Assembly: GCF_013371495.1 (NCBI RefSeq) | Contig: NZ_JABWTA010000001.1 | Span: forward strand, 310,001-374,000 | Origin: Altererythrobacter lutimaris | Lineage (GTDB): Bacteria; Pseudomonadota; Alphaproteobacteria; Sphingomonadales; Sphingomonadaceae | DNA length: 64,000 nucleotides | Direction of reading: 5' to 3' | Shown: in pieces, positions 54,400 through 63,972 of the stretch | How positions within the stretch are numbered: the first letter of the stretch is position 1 | Layout of the letters: every line of letters starts with the position of its first letter | Notes under the pieces: generated by a model | What the model was told of the DNA's origin: nothing | Databases searched by the model: none | Seen by the model: the letters and a program-made list of their open reading frames with translations, nothing else | Made by a program: the position numbers and the translations under genes

Positions 54400-55215
54400 T
54401 CAATACATACCCTGCATGCGCGCGGCGAGCTCGTCCCACAAGGCCGGACTCGCTGCGCCAAGCATGCCTTTGCGGTCCCATTCATCGACACGATAGGGGC
54501 TGCCATCGGGGCGCGCGACCTTGCCGCCCGCTTCATTAAGCCACAACACGCCAGCTGCATGATCCCATGCGAGCGTGCGTTCAAAAAACGAGACATCGTT
54601 CTGGCCCAGCGCGAGCCGCGGATATTGCTCTGCTGCGCAGCGCGGCGTTTCCACACAGGCATAATGCGGCATCAGCCGTTCATCGACTTGGACCTGTTGT
54701 TCTTCGGTCAGGAAGATGCGCGAGATCGCCGCGACGGGTTGATCCCCGCCTGTCGGCTTGGCGGTCACTCGGTCGCCATTCACGAAAGCGCCTTCGCCGC
54801 GCCTTGTGTGGCACAGACGGTCGGCTTTGGGGTCATAGAGCCACCCAGCAATCGCTTCGCCAGCATCGGCGAGCGCAATGATGATCCCGAACGGGTCTTT
54901 GCCTTCGGAGAAATTCATCGTCCCGTCGAGCGGATCGATGATCCAGCAAGGGTCTGACAGATGGTCGAGCACAGACTTGTCTTCGTGCACCGCTTCTTCG
55001 CCGACGACCGGCACATCGGGCGCAAGCTTGGTGAGCGCGTCAGTGAGGAAGGCTTCGACTTCGCGGTCAACGATAGTGACAGGGTCGTCTTCGCCTTTTT
55101 GCTCGATCTCGCCTTCGGCAAGGTTCTGGAAGCGTGGCAGCATGCTGCGCTCGGCTGCAAAGCGGAGCAGGTCGTGGATCTCGCTGTCGAGGGCGGTCAT
55201 GCCACTATCGCTCAT
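54400..55215 (-). CDS. hisN: Inositol-monophosphatase-family histidinol phosphatase
   Basis: About 271 residues. The IMPase metal-binding motifs are EGEEAVHED-like VVGEEAVHEDKS, WIIDPLDGTMNFSEGKDPFG and AWDHAAGVLWLNEAGG. In Alphaproteobacteria this subfamily (HisN) dephosphorylates L-histidinol phosphate. The start is the ATG at 55215, overlapping the argJ stop (ATGA); the frame stays open upstream into argJ. A general IMPase activity cannot be excluded. Confidence 0.87.
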   Translation of the reverse strand: MSDSGMTALDSEIHDLLRFAAERSMLPRFQNLAEGEIEQKGEDDPVTIVDREVEAFLTDALTKLAPDVPVVGEEAVHEDKSVLDHLSDPCWIIDPLDGTMNFSEGKDPFGIIIALADAGEAIAGWLYDPKADRLCHTRRGEGAFVNGDRVTAKPTGGDQPVAAISRIFLTEEQQVQVDERLMPHYACVETPRCAAEQYPRLALGQNDVSFFERTLAWDHAAGVLWLNEAGGKVARPDGSPYRVDEWDRKGMLGAASPALWDELAARMQGMY

Positions 55216-56438
55216 GATCGATAATCCGCATTGATGGAAATATAGCCGTGCGTGAGATCGCAGGTCCAAACGCTCGCGCGCCCTTCGCCTAAGCCAAGGT
55301 CTACAGCAATATCGATCTCCTGCCCCTTCAAATGGTCAGCAACTGGCGCCTCGTCATAATCCTCGACCGGCAAGCCATCGCGCGCCGCCCAGACACCGCC
55401 AAATCCGATGGAGAGCTTGTCGCGGTCTGCTGGCTCGCCTCCCTTGCCGACCGCCATGACGACGCGGCCCCAATTGGCGTCTTCACCCGCGATGGCGGTT
55501 TTGAGGAGCGGTGAGTTCGCTATGGCGAGCCCGACTTTGCGCGCGCTGTCATCGGAGACTGCACCAGATACACGCACTGTGATGAACTTGCTCGCGCCTT
55601 CGCCATCGCGCACCACCAGATGCGCGAGCTGGCGGCAAACATCATGGAGTGCTGCGGCAAAGGCGTCTGCGCCGGGGCTGTCCCAGCCGGTGATCCGCGC
55701 ATGAGCTGCTTTGCCAGTCGCGAACGCGAGCACTGTGTCGCTGGTCGAAGTGTCGCCATCGACTGTGATGCAGGAGAATGTCTTCTCATTCGCTGCGCTG
55801 AGCATTTCCTGCAGGAAAGCAGGCTCGACCGCTGCGTCAGTGAACACATAGCCGAGCATTGTTGCCATGTCGGGCGCGATCATGCCCGAGCCTTTGATGA
55901 TGCCTGCAAGATGCACTTTCGTGCTGCCGATCATCGCGCTGGCGGTTGCGCCTTTGTTGAAAGTGTCGGTCGTGTTGATCGCGCTTGCAGCATCTTCCCA
56001 TCCGCAGGGCTCTGCTGTGAGGGCGTTAGTGACGCCTTCGCGGGCCTTATCCTTGGGCAAGGGCACGCCGATTACGCCGGTGGAGGAGACAAACACTTCA
56101 GCGGGCGCGCAGCCGAGATGCTCTGCCACCTGGCCCATGATCTGCTCGACCGCTTCGCGCCCGCGATAACCGGTGAACGCGTTGGAATTGCCAGCATTGA
56201 CGATCAGCGCGCGCGCGGAGCCGGATTTGACGTGCTCGCGGCCGAGTTCGACTTCGCTCGAGGCACAGGCGCTTTGGGTGAATACCCCTGCGACAGCGGT
56301 GCCTTCAGCGACCTCGACATAGGTGAGATCACAGCGGTCCCATTGCTTGTAACGCGCTCGCGCCACGCGCAGCGTCACGCCATCAATGGCGGGCATGTCA
56401 GGGAAAGGGAGCGACAAAGGCGAAACGTCGAGATCCAT
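55212..56438 (-). CDS. argJ: Bifunctional glutamate N-acetyltransferase / amino-acid N-acetyltransferase ArgJ
   Basis: 408 residues. The self-cleavage site lies in GSGMIAPDMATMLGYVFTDA, between Ala and Thr of MATML; the Thr becomes the nucleophile of the beta chain. ASSEVELGREHVKSGSARALIVNAGNSNAFTG, FVSSTGVIGVPLP and the C-terminal DLTHGYISINADYRS are also diagnostic. It moves the acetyl group from acetylornithine to glutamate, making arginine synthesis cyclic. Leads hisN. Confidence 0.97.
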   Translation of the reverse strand: MDLDVSPLSLPFPDMPAIDGVTLRVARARYKQWDRCDLTYVEVAEGTAVAGVFTQSACASSEVELGREHVKSGSARALIVNAGNSNAFTGYRGREAVEQIMGQVAEHLGCAPAEVFVSSTGVIGVPLPKDKAREGVTNALTAEPCGWEDAASAINTTDTFNKGATASAMIGSTKVHLAGIIKGSGMIAPDMATMLGYVFTDAAVEPAFLQEMLSAANEKTFSCITVDGDTSTSDTVLAFATGKAAHARITGWDSPGADAFAAALHDVCRQLAHLVVRDGEGASKFITVRVSGAVSDDSARKVGLAIANSPLLKTAIAGEDANWGRVVMAVGKGGEPADRDKLSIGFGGVWAARDGLPVEDYDEAPVADHLKGQEIDIAVDLGLGEGRASVWTCDLTHGYISINADYRS

Positions 56439-56526
56439 GGAGGAGCCTCTAAGTCACAAGGCGTTCACAGTAAATGCGTATTGCAGGTGGACGATTCGCT
56501 GCTGAATCGCTATGTAGTAAGGCAAT

Positions 56527-56799
56527 ATGCGACGCCAATTGCTCGCCTTTTTAGCCCTTTTGACGGGCCTTGCCGCTCTCGGTGCACCGGCGCATGCGTC
56601 GGTGGTAGAGGCGTTGAGCTGCGAAATTGGTGCATCCGCTCACGATCATGACGGCACTTCGCAAGAGCGTGCCGTGTGCGAAGACGATAAGGTCCACGCG
56701 CCAACAAAAGGCCCTGGCGAAGCGCAAAAGCCGGTCAAGAAGACCGTCCGCGTCATCCGCCCGCCAGTGCTGTTCGGGATCGACCGCGCTTACGAATAG
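56527..56799 (+). CDS. Small secreted protein of unknown function
   Basis: 90 residues. A clear signal peptide (RRQLLAFLALLTGLAALGAPAHA) is followed by a short region with two cysteines (LSCEIGASAHDHDG, AVCEDDK) and a basic, proline-containing tail (VKKTVRVIRPPVLFGIDRAYE). No family recognised. It is plus-strand, 123 bases before secA, and divergent from argJ. Confidence 0.6.
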   Translation: MRRQLLAFLALLTGLAALGAPAHASVVEALSCEIGASAHDHDGTSQERAVCEDDKVHAPTKGPGEAQKPVKKTVRVIRPPVLFGIDRAYE

Positions 56800-56921
56800 C
56801 GCGCGCACTCTGACAATCTGGCCCCGTTTTTTGGGCAGTCGGCGCATATCGAAGCGCGGCTGTCCTTTTCTCACATATATTTGCAGCCCGTGCTGCGAGA
56901 ATTCAGCAGGAACCTCTCCTC

Positions 56922-59687
56922 ATGTTTCAGAACATTGCCAAGTCGATCTTTGGATCTTCCAATGATCGCTACGTCAAATCGATCGGCAAGATCGTCAATC
57001 AGATCAACGCGCTGGAGCCGCAAATCCAGGCGCTTAGCGATGACGAGCTAAAGGCGCAGACGGACAAGTTCCGCCGTATGCTCGATGACGGGGCGAAGAT
57101 CGACGATGTACTGCCAGAAGCCTTTGCGACGGTTCGCGAAGCCTCTGTCCGAGTGCTCGGCATGCGCCACTTCGATGTGCAGATGATCGGCGGAATTGTG
57201 CTTCATCGCGGCGAAATCTCCGAGATGAAGACAGGTGAGGGCAAGACGCTGGTGGCAACGCTTGCGACCTATTTGAACGCGATTGAAGGCAAGGGCGTCC
57301 ACGTCGTTACCGTCAACGACTATCTCGCGCGTCGCGATGCTGAATGGATGGGCAAGCTGCATAATTGGCTCGGCCTTAGCGTCGGCGTGATCGTGCCCAA
57401 CATGAACGAGTTCGAGCGCCGCGAAGCTTACAATGCCGACATCACCTACGGCACCAACAACGAATTCGGCTTCGACTATCTACGCGACAATATGAAGCAC
57501 TCGCGTGACCAGATGGTCCAGCGCCCGTTCAATCACGCGATCATCGACGAAGTCGACTCGATCCTGATCGACGAAGCACGGACGCCGCTGATCATTTCCG
57601 GCCCGACGGAAGACAAGTCCGACCTGTATGTCGCGCTCGATGAAATCGTGAAGGAAGTGCCGGAAGACTGGTTCGAGAAGGACGAGAAGACCCGCAACAT
57701 CCAGCTAACCGAAGACGGCACGGAAGAGATCGAGAAGCTCCTGATCGAGAAGGGCCTGCTGGAAACCGACAACCTCTACGATGTCGAAAACACGCAGGTC
57801 GTGCACCACATGGACCAGGCCTTGAAAGCCGTGCACATGTTCAAGCGCGACACTGACTACATCGTCAAGGACGACAAGGTCGTGATCATTGACGAGTTCA
57901 CCGGCCGCATGATGGACGGTCGCCGGTGGTCCAACGGTCTGCACCAGGCGGTGGAAGCGAAGGAAGGCGTGAAGATCGAGCCGGAAAACCAGACCATGGC
58001 TTCGATCACGTTCCAGAACTATTTCCGCATGTATCCCAAGCTTTCCGGCATGACCGGTACCGCTGCGACGGAAGCGGCGGAATTCTGGGACGTTTACAAG
58101 ATGAACGTTGTTGAGATTCCGACCAACGTTCCGGTCCAGCGGATCGATGAGGATGACGAGTTCTACAAAAACACGATGGACAAGTTCCAGGCCATTGCGA
58201 AAGCGATTGCCGAGAAGTCCAAGATCGGTCAGCCGGTCCTGGTCGGTACGGTCTCCATCGAAAAGTCCGAATTGCTGAGCCAGTTCCTCGAGAAGGAAGG
58301 CGTCGCGCACGAAGTGTTGAACGCCCGCCAGCACGAGCGTGAAGCGCACATCGTTGCGCAGGCGGGCCGCCTGGGCGCTGTGACCATCGCGACCAACATG
58401 GCAGGCCGCGGGACAGACATTCAGCTCGGTGGTAACGTTGACTTCCGCATCGGTGACGAGCTTGGCGATCTGGAAGACGGACCCAAACGCGATGCCGAGA
58501 TCGAGCGGATCAAAGCCGAAGTGGCTGCTGAAAAGCAGAAAGTGCTCGAAGCGGGCGGGCTGTTCGTGCTGGGCACGGAGCGTCATGAAAGCCGCCGGAT
58601 CGACAACCAGCTGCGCGGCCGTTCGGGCCGTCAGGGTGACCCGGGCCTATCGCGCTTCTACCTGTGTCTTGAAGACGATCTGCTGCGCATCTTTGGCCCG
58701 GACACCCTGTTCGCCAAGATGATGAATTCAAACCTTGCTGATGGTGAAGCGATTGGCTCGAAATGGCTCTCCAAAGCCATCGAGACCGCGCAAAAGAAAG
58801 TCGAATCGCGCAACTATGACGCGCGTAAGCAAGTCGTTCAGTACGACGATGTGATGAACGACCAGCGCAAGGTCATTTACGAACAGCGCGGCGAAATCAT
58901 GGAAACCGGTAGCGTCGAAGATGTGGTCACTGACATGCGCCACGATACCATCAATGCGCTGGTCACAGCCGCATGTCCTCCGGGCTCTTACCCTGAGCAA
59001 TGGGATATCGAAGGCCTTAAAGAGAAAGTGGACGATGTCTTCGGCATCCAGCCGCCGATTGATGAGTGGCTGGAAGAAGACGCGGTTGAACCGGAAATCT
59101 TCGAAGAACGCATTCAAGCCGAAACCGATGCAATCATGGAAAAGAAGATCGCAGAGACAGAAGGCGGCATCTGGCGCCAGATCGAGAAGTCGATCCTGCT
59201 TGAACGGCTCGACTATCACTGGAAGGAACACTTGGCGACGCTCGATGCGCTGCGTCAGGTCGTCTACCTGCGCGCCTATGCGCAGAAGCAGCCCATCAAC
59301 GAATACAAGCAGGAAGCGTTTGGCCTGTTCGATTCCATGCTCGACAATCTGCGCGAGGATGTGACGAAAATTCTGGTCAAAGCGCAAATCCAGCCGCAGC
59401 CAGCTCCGATGGAGCAACCGCTGCCGGACTTGCCTGACTTCCTAACCGGGCACATCGATCCGCTAACTGGCCTCGACAATTCGAATGACGGTGACGGATC
59501 GGCTGAGCGGCCTGAGCTGTTCGGCGCCCTTGCTGGCAGCCCGCGCGCAGCGGCGGGGCCGGGCGGAGCCTTTGTGGAAGATCCCTATCGCGATCAGAAT
59601 GTCAGCCGCAACGCGCCTTGCCCGTGCGGATCAGGCAACAAGTACAAGCATTGCCACGGTGCGATTGGCGGGAAAGCTCCGGCGTGA
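56922..59687 (+). CDS. secA: Preprotein translocase ATPase SecA
   Basis: 921 residues. The motor drives Sec export of unfolded proteins through SecYEG. Motifs: Walker [21 protein letters not shown] near residue 105, [52 protein letters not shown] and [13 protein letters not shown]. The C-terminal SEC-C zinc motif [14 protein letters not shown] is present. Its stop overlaps the start of the DUF2867 gene. Confidence 0.98.
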   Translation: MFQNIAKSIFGSSNDRYVKSIGKIVNQINALEPQIQALSDDELKAQTDKFRRMLDDGAKIDDVLPEAFATVREASVRVLGMRHFDVQMIGGIVLHRGEISEMKTGEGKTLVATLATYLNAIEGKGVHVVTVNDYLARRDAEWMGKLHNWLGLSVGVIVPNMNEFERREAYNADITYGTNNEFGFDYLRDNMKHSRDQMVQRPFNHAIIDEVDSILIDEARTPLIISGPTEDKSDLYVALDEIVKEVPEDWFEKDEKTRNIQLTEDGTEEIEKLLIEKGLLETDNLYDVENTQVVHHMDQALKAVHMFKRDTDYIVKDDKVVIIDEFTGRMMDGRRWSNGLHQAVEAKEGVKIEPENQTMASITFQNYFRMYPKLSGMTGTAATEAAEFWDVYKMNVVEIPTNVPVQRIDEDDEFYKNTMDKFQAIAKAIAEKSKIGQPVLVGTVSIEKSELLSQFLEKEGVAHEVLNARQHEREAHIVAQAGRLGAVTIATNMAGRGTDIQLGGNVDFRIGDELGDLEDGPKRDAEIERIKAEVAAEKQKVLEAGGLFVLGTERHESRRIDNQLRGRSGRQGDPGLSRFYLCLEDDLLRIFGPDTLFAKMMNSNLADGEAIGSKWLSKAIETAQKKVESRNYDARKQVVQYDDVMNDQRKVIYEQRGEIMETGSVEDVVTDMRHDTINALVTAACPPGSYPEQWDIEGLKEKVDDVFGIQPPIDEWLEEDAVEPEIFEERIQAETDAIMEKKIAETEGGIWRQIEKSILLERLDYHWKEHLATLDALRQVVYLRAYAQKQPINEYKQEAFGLFDSMLDNLREDVTKILVKAQIQPQPAPMEQPLPDLPDFLTGHIDPLTGLDNSNDGDGSAERPELFGALAGSPRAAAGPGGAFVEDPYRDQNVSRNAPCPCGSGNKYKHCHGAIGGKAPA

Positions 59688-60196
59688 GGAGCGAGGGTCT
59701 TTTAACGCGGCCCGGCTTTCTCTCTCCGGATGTGGAAGCGGTGACTTTGCCCTCGAGCAGCGCATTGCATGACCGCGTGGCCGCTTCTGACTTCTGCGAT
59801 TGCTTCGCGGTTCCGGCTGATGTGCCAGTTCGCCGCGCTGCCGGGATCATAACAAGCTGGCCCGGCTGGGCCAGTGCGCTTCTGGCTTTGCGTAAAGTCG
59901 TGACAGCACCATTTGGCCTGTCTCAGGACGGGCCGCCGGCAGAGGACAAGATTGGCCCATTCCCGGTTGAGCTGGAGACAAAGGACGAGATCATCGCTGG
60001 GTTTGACGATCGGCACTTGAACTTTCGCGTGTCGGTTCTCGCAGACCAAGGCAAGGTGCATCTCGCAACCTGGGTCCATCCCCATAATTGGGCTGGCAGA
60101 CTGTACCTTGTCGCGATTATGCCTTTCCATATCGCCATCGCTCGCGATGCTTTGGCGCGGGTTGCTGCGTTCGAAGACGATCGCCTGATCGCTTGA
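59684..60196 (+). CDS. DUF2867 family protein
   Basis: 170 residues from a GTG at 59684 that shares four bases with the secA stop (GTGA). The DUF2867 pattern shows in [53 protein letters not shown] and [29 protein letters not shown]. Function unknown; the fold is related to polyketide-cyclase/START-like domains. It appears translationally coupled to secA, but a role in export is not established. Confidence 0.8.
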   Translation: MRSEGLLTRPGFLSPDVEAVTLPSSSALHDRVAASDFCDCFAVPADVPVRRAAGIITSWPGWASALLALRKVVTAPFGLSQDGPPAEDKIGPFPVELETKDEIIAGFDDRHLNFRVSVLADQGKVHLATWVHPHNWAGRLYLVAIMPFHIAIARDALARVAAFEDDRLIA

Positions 60197-60259
60197 TTAA
60201 AGCGCTCTGGAGGTCCGGTCCTCGCTGTCCTTCTTGCCGATGCGCCGTGCCGAAGTGAG

Positions 60260-60880
60260 CTAAACCAGGGCGCGTGGCTTTCTCACCATCGGCACCAGCG
60301 GCGGGCTGTCTGTAGTCGGATGGATCGGCTCGCCCAGCTGCGTGAATCCGCAGGAATTGTAGAAGCCTGTGTTGGCCGGATTGGAGTTTTCCAGATAGGC
60401 GCGCAGGCCTTTGCGATCACACGCATCCAGCACAGGCTGGATCAGCTTGCGCCCCAGACCCTTGCCTTGCGCAGAGGGCCGAACGCCAATGCTGAAGAGA
60501 TAGGCGTGCGCGAAATCGGGGTGACGCGCTTCCATGGCTTGGCCCGTTTTGATCCCGCGAGCAATGGCTCCGCGACCCGACGCCAAGAACGTGTTCATCG
60601 CGAAGATCGCATAATCCATGCCGCTGAAACTCGCGCTCCCGCCCGGCAGCATCCACATGCACGCGCCGTCATCGCCTGCGCGGTAGCAATAGCCCCGCTG
60701 CGTGTAGATGCGCTTGGCTTGCATCCGGAATAGCGCCCTGATCCCGGCAAAATTGCCGAACAGCCACGCGTTGAACGGATCATTACGGAAAGCATCGGCG
60801 GTAATGTCACCGATCCGCTTGCCATCGCGCGGACCTGCAATGGTCAGATCAGGTCCAAGCTCGATATCATCCGGTCCCAT
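60260..60880 (-). CDS. GNAT-family N-acetyltransferase
   Basis: About 206 residues. The acetyl-CoA-binding motif LFSIGVRPSAQGKGLGRKLIQPVLDAC and the following LENSNPANTGFYNSCGF match the GNAT fold. The N-terminal half (FRNDPFNAWLFGN) resembles the puromycin-acetyltransferase-like group. Substrate unknown. The ATG at 60880 follows GAGGGGG; the frame stays open to 60952 without a better start. Divergent from the TauE gene. Confidence 0.85.
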   Translation of the reverse strand: MGPDDIELGPDLTIAGPRDGKRIGDITADAFRNDPFNAWLFGNFAGIRALFRMQAKRIYTQRGYCYRAGDDGACMWMLPGGSASFSGMDYAIFAMNTFLASGRGAIARGIKTGQAMEARHPDFAHAYLFSIGVRPSAQGKGLGRKLIQPVLDACDRKGLRAYLENSNPANTGFYNSCGFTQLGEPIHPTTDSPPLVPMVRKPRALV

Positions 60881-60950
60881 CGGATATTTCCCCCTCGATC
60901 CAGGCAGCGACGGCCTAGCACTCCATCGCGCGCGGAGATAGAGAGCGATC

Positions 60951-61691
60951 ATGCCATGGCTTGCCGCTGCCTTTCTTGTAACCGCTTTGCTCTATGCGAG
61001 CGTCGGGTTCGGCGGCGGATCGACCTATGCCGCGCTGCTGGCGCTGTCGGGGCTTGATTACCGTATCCTTCCACTGATCGCGCTCGCGTGCAACATCGTG
61101 GTTGTCGCAGGCAGCAGCGTTCGCTTTGCAAGGGCAGGGGTCACGCCGTGGCGGGGCGCGTTGACTGTCACAGCGCTTGCTGCCCCAGCGGCTTTGCTCG
61201 GCGGGCTGACGCCGATTGGCGAAGGGCTGTTCTTCTCGCTGCTCGGGGCGAGTTTGCTTCTGACAGGCGCGACCATGCTGCTGCCGGTGCGAGAGGCGCT
61301 GGAAGGAGAGCCTGCAAAGCTGGCGCGCTTCATGCCGGTCATTGCTGCGCCGATGGGCTATCTTGCCGGATTAGTGGGCATCGGGGGAGGGATCTTGCTC
61401 GCGCCGCTGCTTCACCTGATGCGCTGGAACAATGCGCGCAGCATTGCTGCAACCGCGAGTTTCTTCATTCTGGTGAATTCGCTGTTTGGCCTCGCAGGCC
61501 AGCTGCTTAAACGAGGGCCGGAGGCCTTTGCAGGCGCGCTCTATGAAAGTCTGCCGTTGCTGATCGCGGTCGCGATTGGCGGGCAGATCGGCAGCCTGAT
61601 GGCGCTTAAGCTGCTGCCGCCACGCTGGATACGTTGGCTGACGGCAGCTCTGGTGTCTCTAGTGGGTATCCGTTTGCTCTTGGGAGCCTGA
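60951..61691 (+). CDS. TauE/SafE-family membrane exporter
   Basis: 246 residues with about eight hydrophobic segments in two similar halves. GFGGGSTYAALLALSGLDYRILPLIALACNIVVV near the start and GLVGIGGGILLAPLLHLMRWNNARSIAATASFFILVNSLFGLAG in the second half are the TauE/SafE signature. Family members export sulfite or sulfoacetate; here no sulfur-oxidation gene adjoins it, so the substrate is unknown. Confidence 0.9.
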   Translation: MPWLAAAFLVTALLYASVGFGGGSTYAALLALSGLDYRILPLIALACNIVVVAGSSVRFARAGVTPWRGALTVTALAAPAALLGGLTPIGEGLFFSLLGASLLLTGATMLLPVREALEGEPAKLARFMPVIAAPMGYLAGLVGIGGGILLAPLLHLMRWNNARSIAATASFFILVNSLFGLAGQLLKRGPEAFAGALYESLPLLIAVAIGGQIGSLMALKLLPPRWIRWLTAALVSLVGIRLLLGA

Positions 61692-61711
61692 GCGGAAATT
61701 AGGCGGCGTTC

Positions 61712-61861
61712 TCACACCGCGCGCAGCAAGCGCTCGAACAGGCCGGGGCGTTCCATCGGTTGGATCCGGCCATATTTGCGCATCCGCAGATTCGGGTCCG
61801 AATACGGGCGCGGGGCAACCCAGCTATCGGGTTGGCTTGAACGAAAACTGTAGCGTGTCAT
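61712..61861 (-). CDS. Small conserved-looking protein of unknown function
   Basis: 49 residues from the ATG at 61861, chosen because AAGGAG lies eight bases before it; the frame stays open to 61933. The sequence is MTRYSFRSSQPDSWVAPRPY and continues with a basic RMRKYGRIQPMERPGLFERLLRAV tail. No domain recognised. The following 145 bases to the tRNA hold no further gene. Confidence 0.55.
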   Translation of the reverse strand: MTRYSFRSSQPDSWVAPRPYSDPNLRMRKYGRIQPMERPGLFERLLRAV

Positions 61862-62006
61862 GTCTGGCACTCCTTTGTCTCTCCATTCGTTTTGAGCGAG
61901 AAAAAGGTTACGCGCCAGCGCGCGCTCGGGCATGTCCGCAAGCGGGATTGTCGATAACCTAGAGGTTAACGCGCTTGATGAACTAACTGTTAGGTAAGGA
62001 AAAAGA

Positions 62007-62081
62007 TGGCTCCCCGAGTTGGATTCGAACCAACGACCAAGTGATTAACAGTCACCTACTCTACCGCTGAGCTATCGGGGA
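62007..62081 (-). tRNA. tRNA-Asn (anticodon GTT)
   Basis: Minus-strand 75-base cloverleaf with encoded CCA: acceptor TCCCCGA/TCGGGGA, D-arm with AGCTCAGCGGTAGAGTA, anticodon loop CTGTTAA (GTT), and T-arm with GGTTCGAATCC. Discriminator G precedes CCA. Confidence 0.97.
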
Positions 62082-62196
62082 GCAGCCCTTAAGGCGAGCG
62101 CGAGCCTATATGGGCGTGTGCGCGGCTTTGCAAGTGGGTTTTCATGCCACAAGCAACAGTTTTGCAAGAATTGGGATGGCCGGCGCTGAAACGCGC

Positions 62197-62994
62197 TCAG
62201 ACCACGAATTGCTCAGCAACAATGCGTTCATCCAGAGCATGGCCGGGATCGAATAGCAGAGTAAGCTCTGTCTCGCGGTCGATCTTCAAGGAAACCTCCG
62301 CGATGTCGCGCAATTCCTTCTGGTCGGCAACAGCTGAGACCGGGCGCTTTTCATGCTCGAGCACGCGGAATTTGACAGAGCTGCGGTCCGGCAGGATCGC
62401 GCCGCCCCAACGGCGCGGGCGGAAAGTCGAGATTGGGGTCAGCGCAAGCAGTTCCGAATCGAGCGGCAGGATAGGCCCGTTGGCTGACAAGTTGTACGCA
62501 GTCGATCCGGCAGGCGTTGCTAGCAGCACACCGTCGCATACCAATTCCTTGATCCGTACACGATCATCGACAGAAACTTCGATCTTCGCGGTCTGACGTG
62601 TCTCACGCAGAAGCGAGACTTCATTGATCGCGCGCATCGCGTGGCTCTTGCCGTCTTCTGTCACAGCTTCCATCGCGAGTGGGGCGATCTTCAATGCGCG
62701 GGCCTTGGCAACTCGCTTGGCAAGCGTCTTGCCGTTGCGATAGCGGTTCATGAGGAAACCAACTGTGCCGAGGTTCATGCCATAAGCCGGGATGATGCGG
62801 CCACTATCAATCATTGCATGCAGTGTTTGCAGCATGAACCCGTCGCCGCCGAGAACCACCACCATATCGGCTTCGTCCTGCGGGACCCAGTCATGCGCTT
62901 GCGCCAGCTCGGCAAAGGCTTCCTGTGCGCGCTCGGTATCCGAAGCGATCAACGCCAGACGCGAAGCTTCCGGCGATGTTTGCGAATTGGGCAT
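62197..62994 (-). CDS. nadK: NAD kinase
   Basis: 265 residues. VVVLGGDGFMLQTLH (GGDG motif near residue 49), YGMNLGTVGFLMN and CDGVLLATPAGSTAYNLSANGPI identify NadK, which phosphorylates NAD to NADP with ATP or polyphosphate. It is somewhat shorter at the N-terminus than enterobacterial NadK, which is normal in Alphaproteobacteria. AAAAGGGGG lies upstream of the ATG. Divergent from the EAL gene. Confidence 0.96.
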   Translation of the reverse strand: MPNSQTSPEASRLALIASDTERAQEAFAELAQAHDWVPQDEADMVVVLGGDGFMLQTLHAMIDSGRIIPAYGMNLGTVGFLMNRYRNGKTLAKRVAKARALKIAPLAMEAVTEDGKSHAMRAINEVSLLRETRQTAKIEVSVDDRVRIKELVCDGVLLATPAGSTAYNLSANGPILPLDSELLALTPISTFRPRRWGGAILPDRSSVKFRVLEHEKRPVSAVADQKELRDIAEVSLKIDRETELTLLFDPGHALDERIVAEQFVV

Positions 62995-63130
62995 TCAGGC
63001 CCCCTTTTGTGATGCTCAGAGCGTAAACCCGCTTTGCGCCTAAGGGACTGTCCTAGGTTTGGTTGTGCCATTTTTCAACGCTTCGCATTCTCCGCATGCA
63101 GGGGCGCGCGGTTGAGCTAAGGCGACGGAC

Positions 63131-63940
63131 ATGAAGTCGCAAACACCTCTGTCGCCAACGATGCGACCCTCCGGGATTCACCCCGCGCTGGAGAAAGCGC
63201 TCAGCCGCGATGTCGCGCGCGCGATGGAAGCAGGGCAGATAGAGCTGCGCTTCCAGCCGCAATTCTGCGCGAAATCGGGCGCGATGCTGGGTGCCGAAGC
63301 GCTTGCCCGCTGGCAGCATCCGGTGCTGGGCGAGATTGGCGCAGCAGAGCTGTTCAGCATGGCCGCGCGCTGCAATTTGTCCGGCGAGCTGTCACAGCAT
63401 ATGGTTTCGCTTGCGGTTGCCGCTGCATCGGAATGGCCGCAGGAGCTGCGCCTTTCTGTCAACATCACACCGGACCAGCTGGCTGATCCCGCCTTTGCGA
63501 GCGAGCTCACCTTGCTGCTTGTGTCGCACGGATTTGCACCATCAAGACTGACTTTGGAAATCACTGAGCAGACCCTGCTTGGCAACCTCACGGCAAGCGC
63601 AAGAGCGCTGACTGCTGTCGCGGCGACTGGCGTTCGGATTGCGCTCGATGATTTCGGCGCGGGCTTCTGCAACTTCCAATATCTCAAGCGATTGCCGGTT
63701 CATGCTATCAAGCTCGACCGAAGCATGATGCATGGCATCACGCGCAGCCAGCGCGATTTGGAAGTGCTGCGCGCAATCCTTCGGCTTGCGGAAGCGCTGG
63801 AGCTTGAGACGGTGGCTGAAGGTATCGAGACCGAAGGCCAGCGTCAGGTCGTGATCGATGAAGGCTGCGACGCGTGGCAGGGCTATCTGTGGGCTGAGCC
63901 GCTGGGCGTGCACCAGATGTACACGCTCTCAAAGGTCTAG
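63131..63940 (+). CDS. Stand-alone EAL-domain c-di-GMP phosphodiesterase
   Basis: 269 residues consisting almost entirely of an EAL domain with only a 30-residue lead and no GGDEF, PAS or membrane segment. Catalytic residues look intact: Glu in AEALARW, Asn in LSVNITPDQL, Glu in LEITEQT, the DDFGAG loop, Lys in IKLDRSM, Glu in AEGIETEG and Gln in WQGYLW. It should hydrolyse cyclic di-GMP to pGpG in the cytoplasm and so favour a motile state. Loop 6 (DDFGAGFCNFQ) departs from the usual DDFGTGYSSL. Confidence 0.9.
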   Translation: MKSQTPLSPTMRPSGIHPALEKALSRDVARAMEAGQIELRFQPQFCAKSGAMLGAEALARWQHPVLGEIGAAELFSMAARCNLSGELSQHMVSLAVAAASEWPQELRLSVNITPDQLADPAFASELTLLLVSHGFAPSRLTLEITEQTLLGNLTASARALTAVAATGVRIALDDFGAGFCNFQYLKRLPVHAIKLDRSMMHGITRSQRDLEVLRAILRLAEALELETVAEGIETEGQRQVVIDEGCDAWQGYLWAEPLGVHQMYTLSKV

Positions 63941-63972
63941 GCCTCGCGGCTCACGCGGGGGCTTTAGAGCGG
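63941..63972 (+). terminator. Hairpin after the EAL gene
   Basis: GCCTCGCG pairs with CGCG-GGGGC, allowing one bulge, followed by a short TTT. Weak terminator candidate. Confidence 0.4.

Noticed and set aside
54855-54960. Thr to Met change in the hisN motif DPLDGTMNF
   Set aside because: This position varies among inositol-monophosphatase-family proteins, so it is not evidence of inactivation.
55620-56651. 343-codon plus-strand frame across argJ
   Set aside because: Shadow of argJ; it runs through the argJ promoter region and has no motif.
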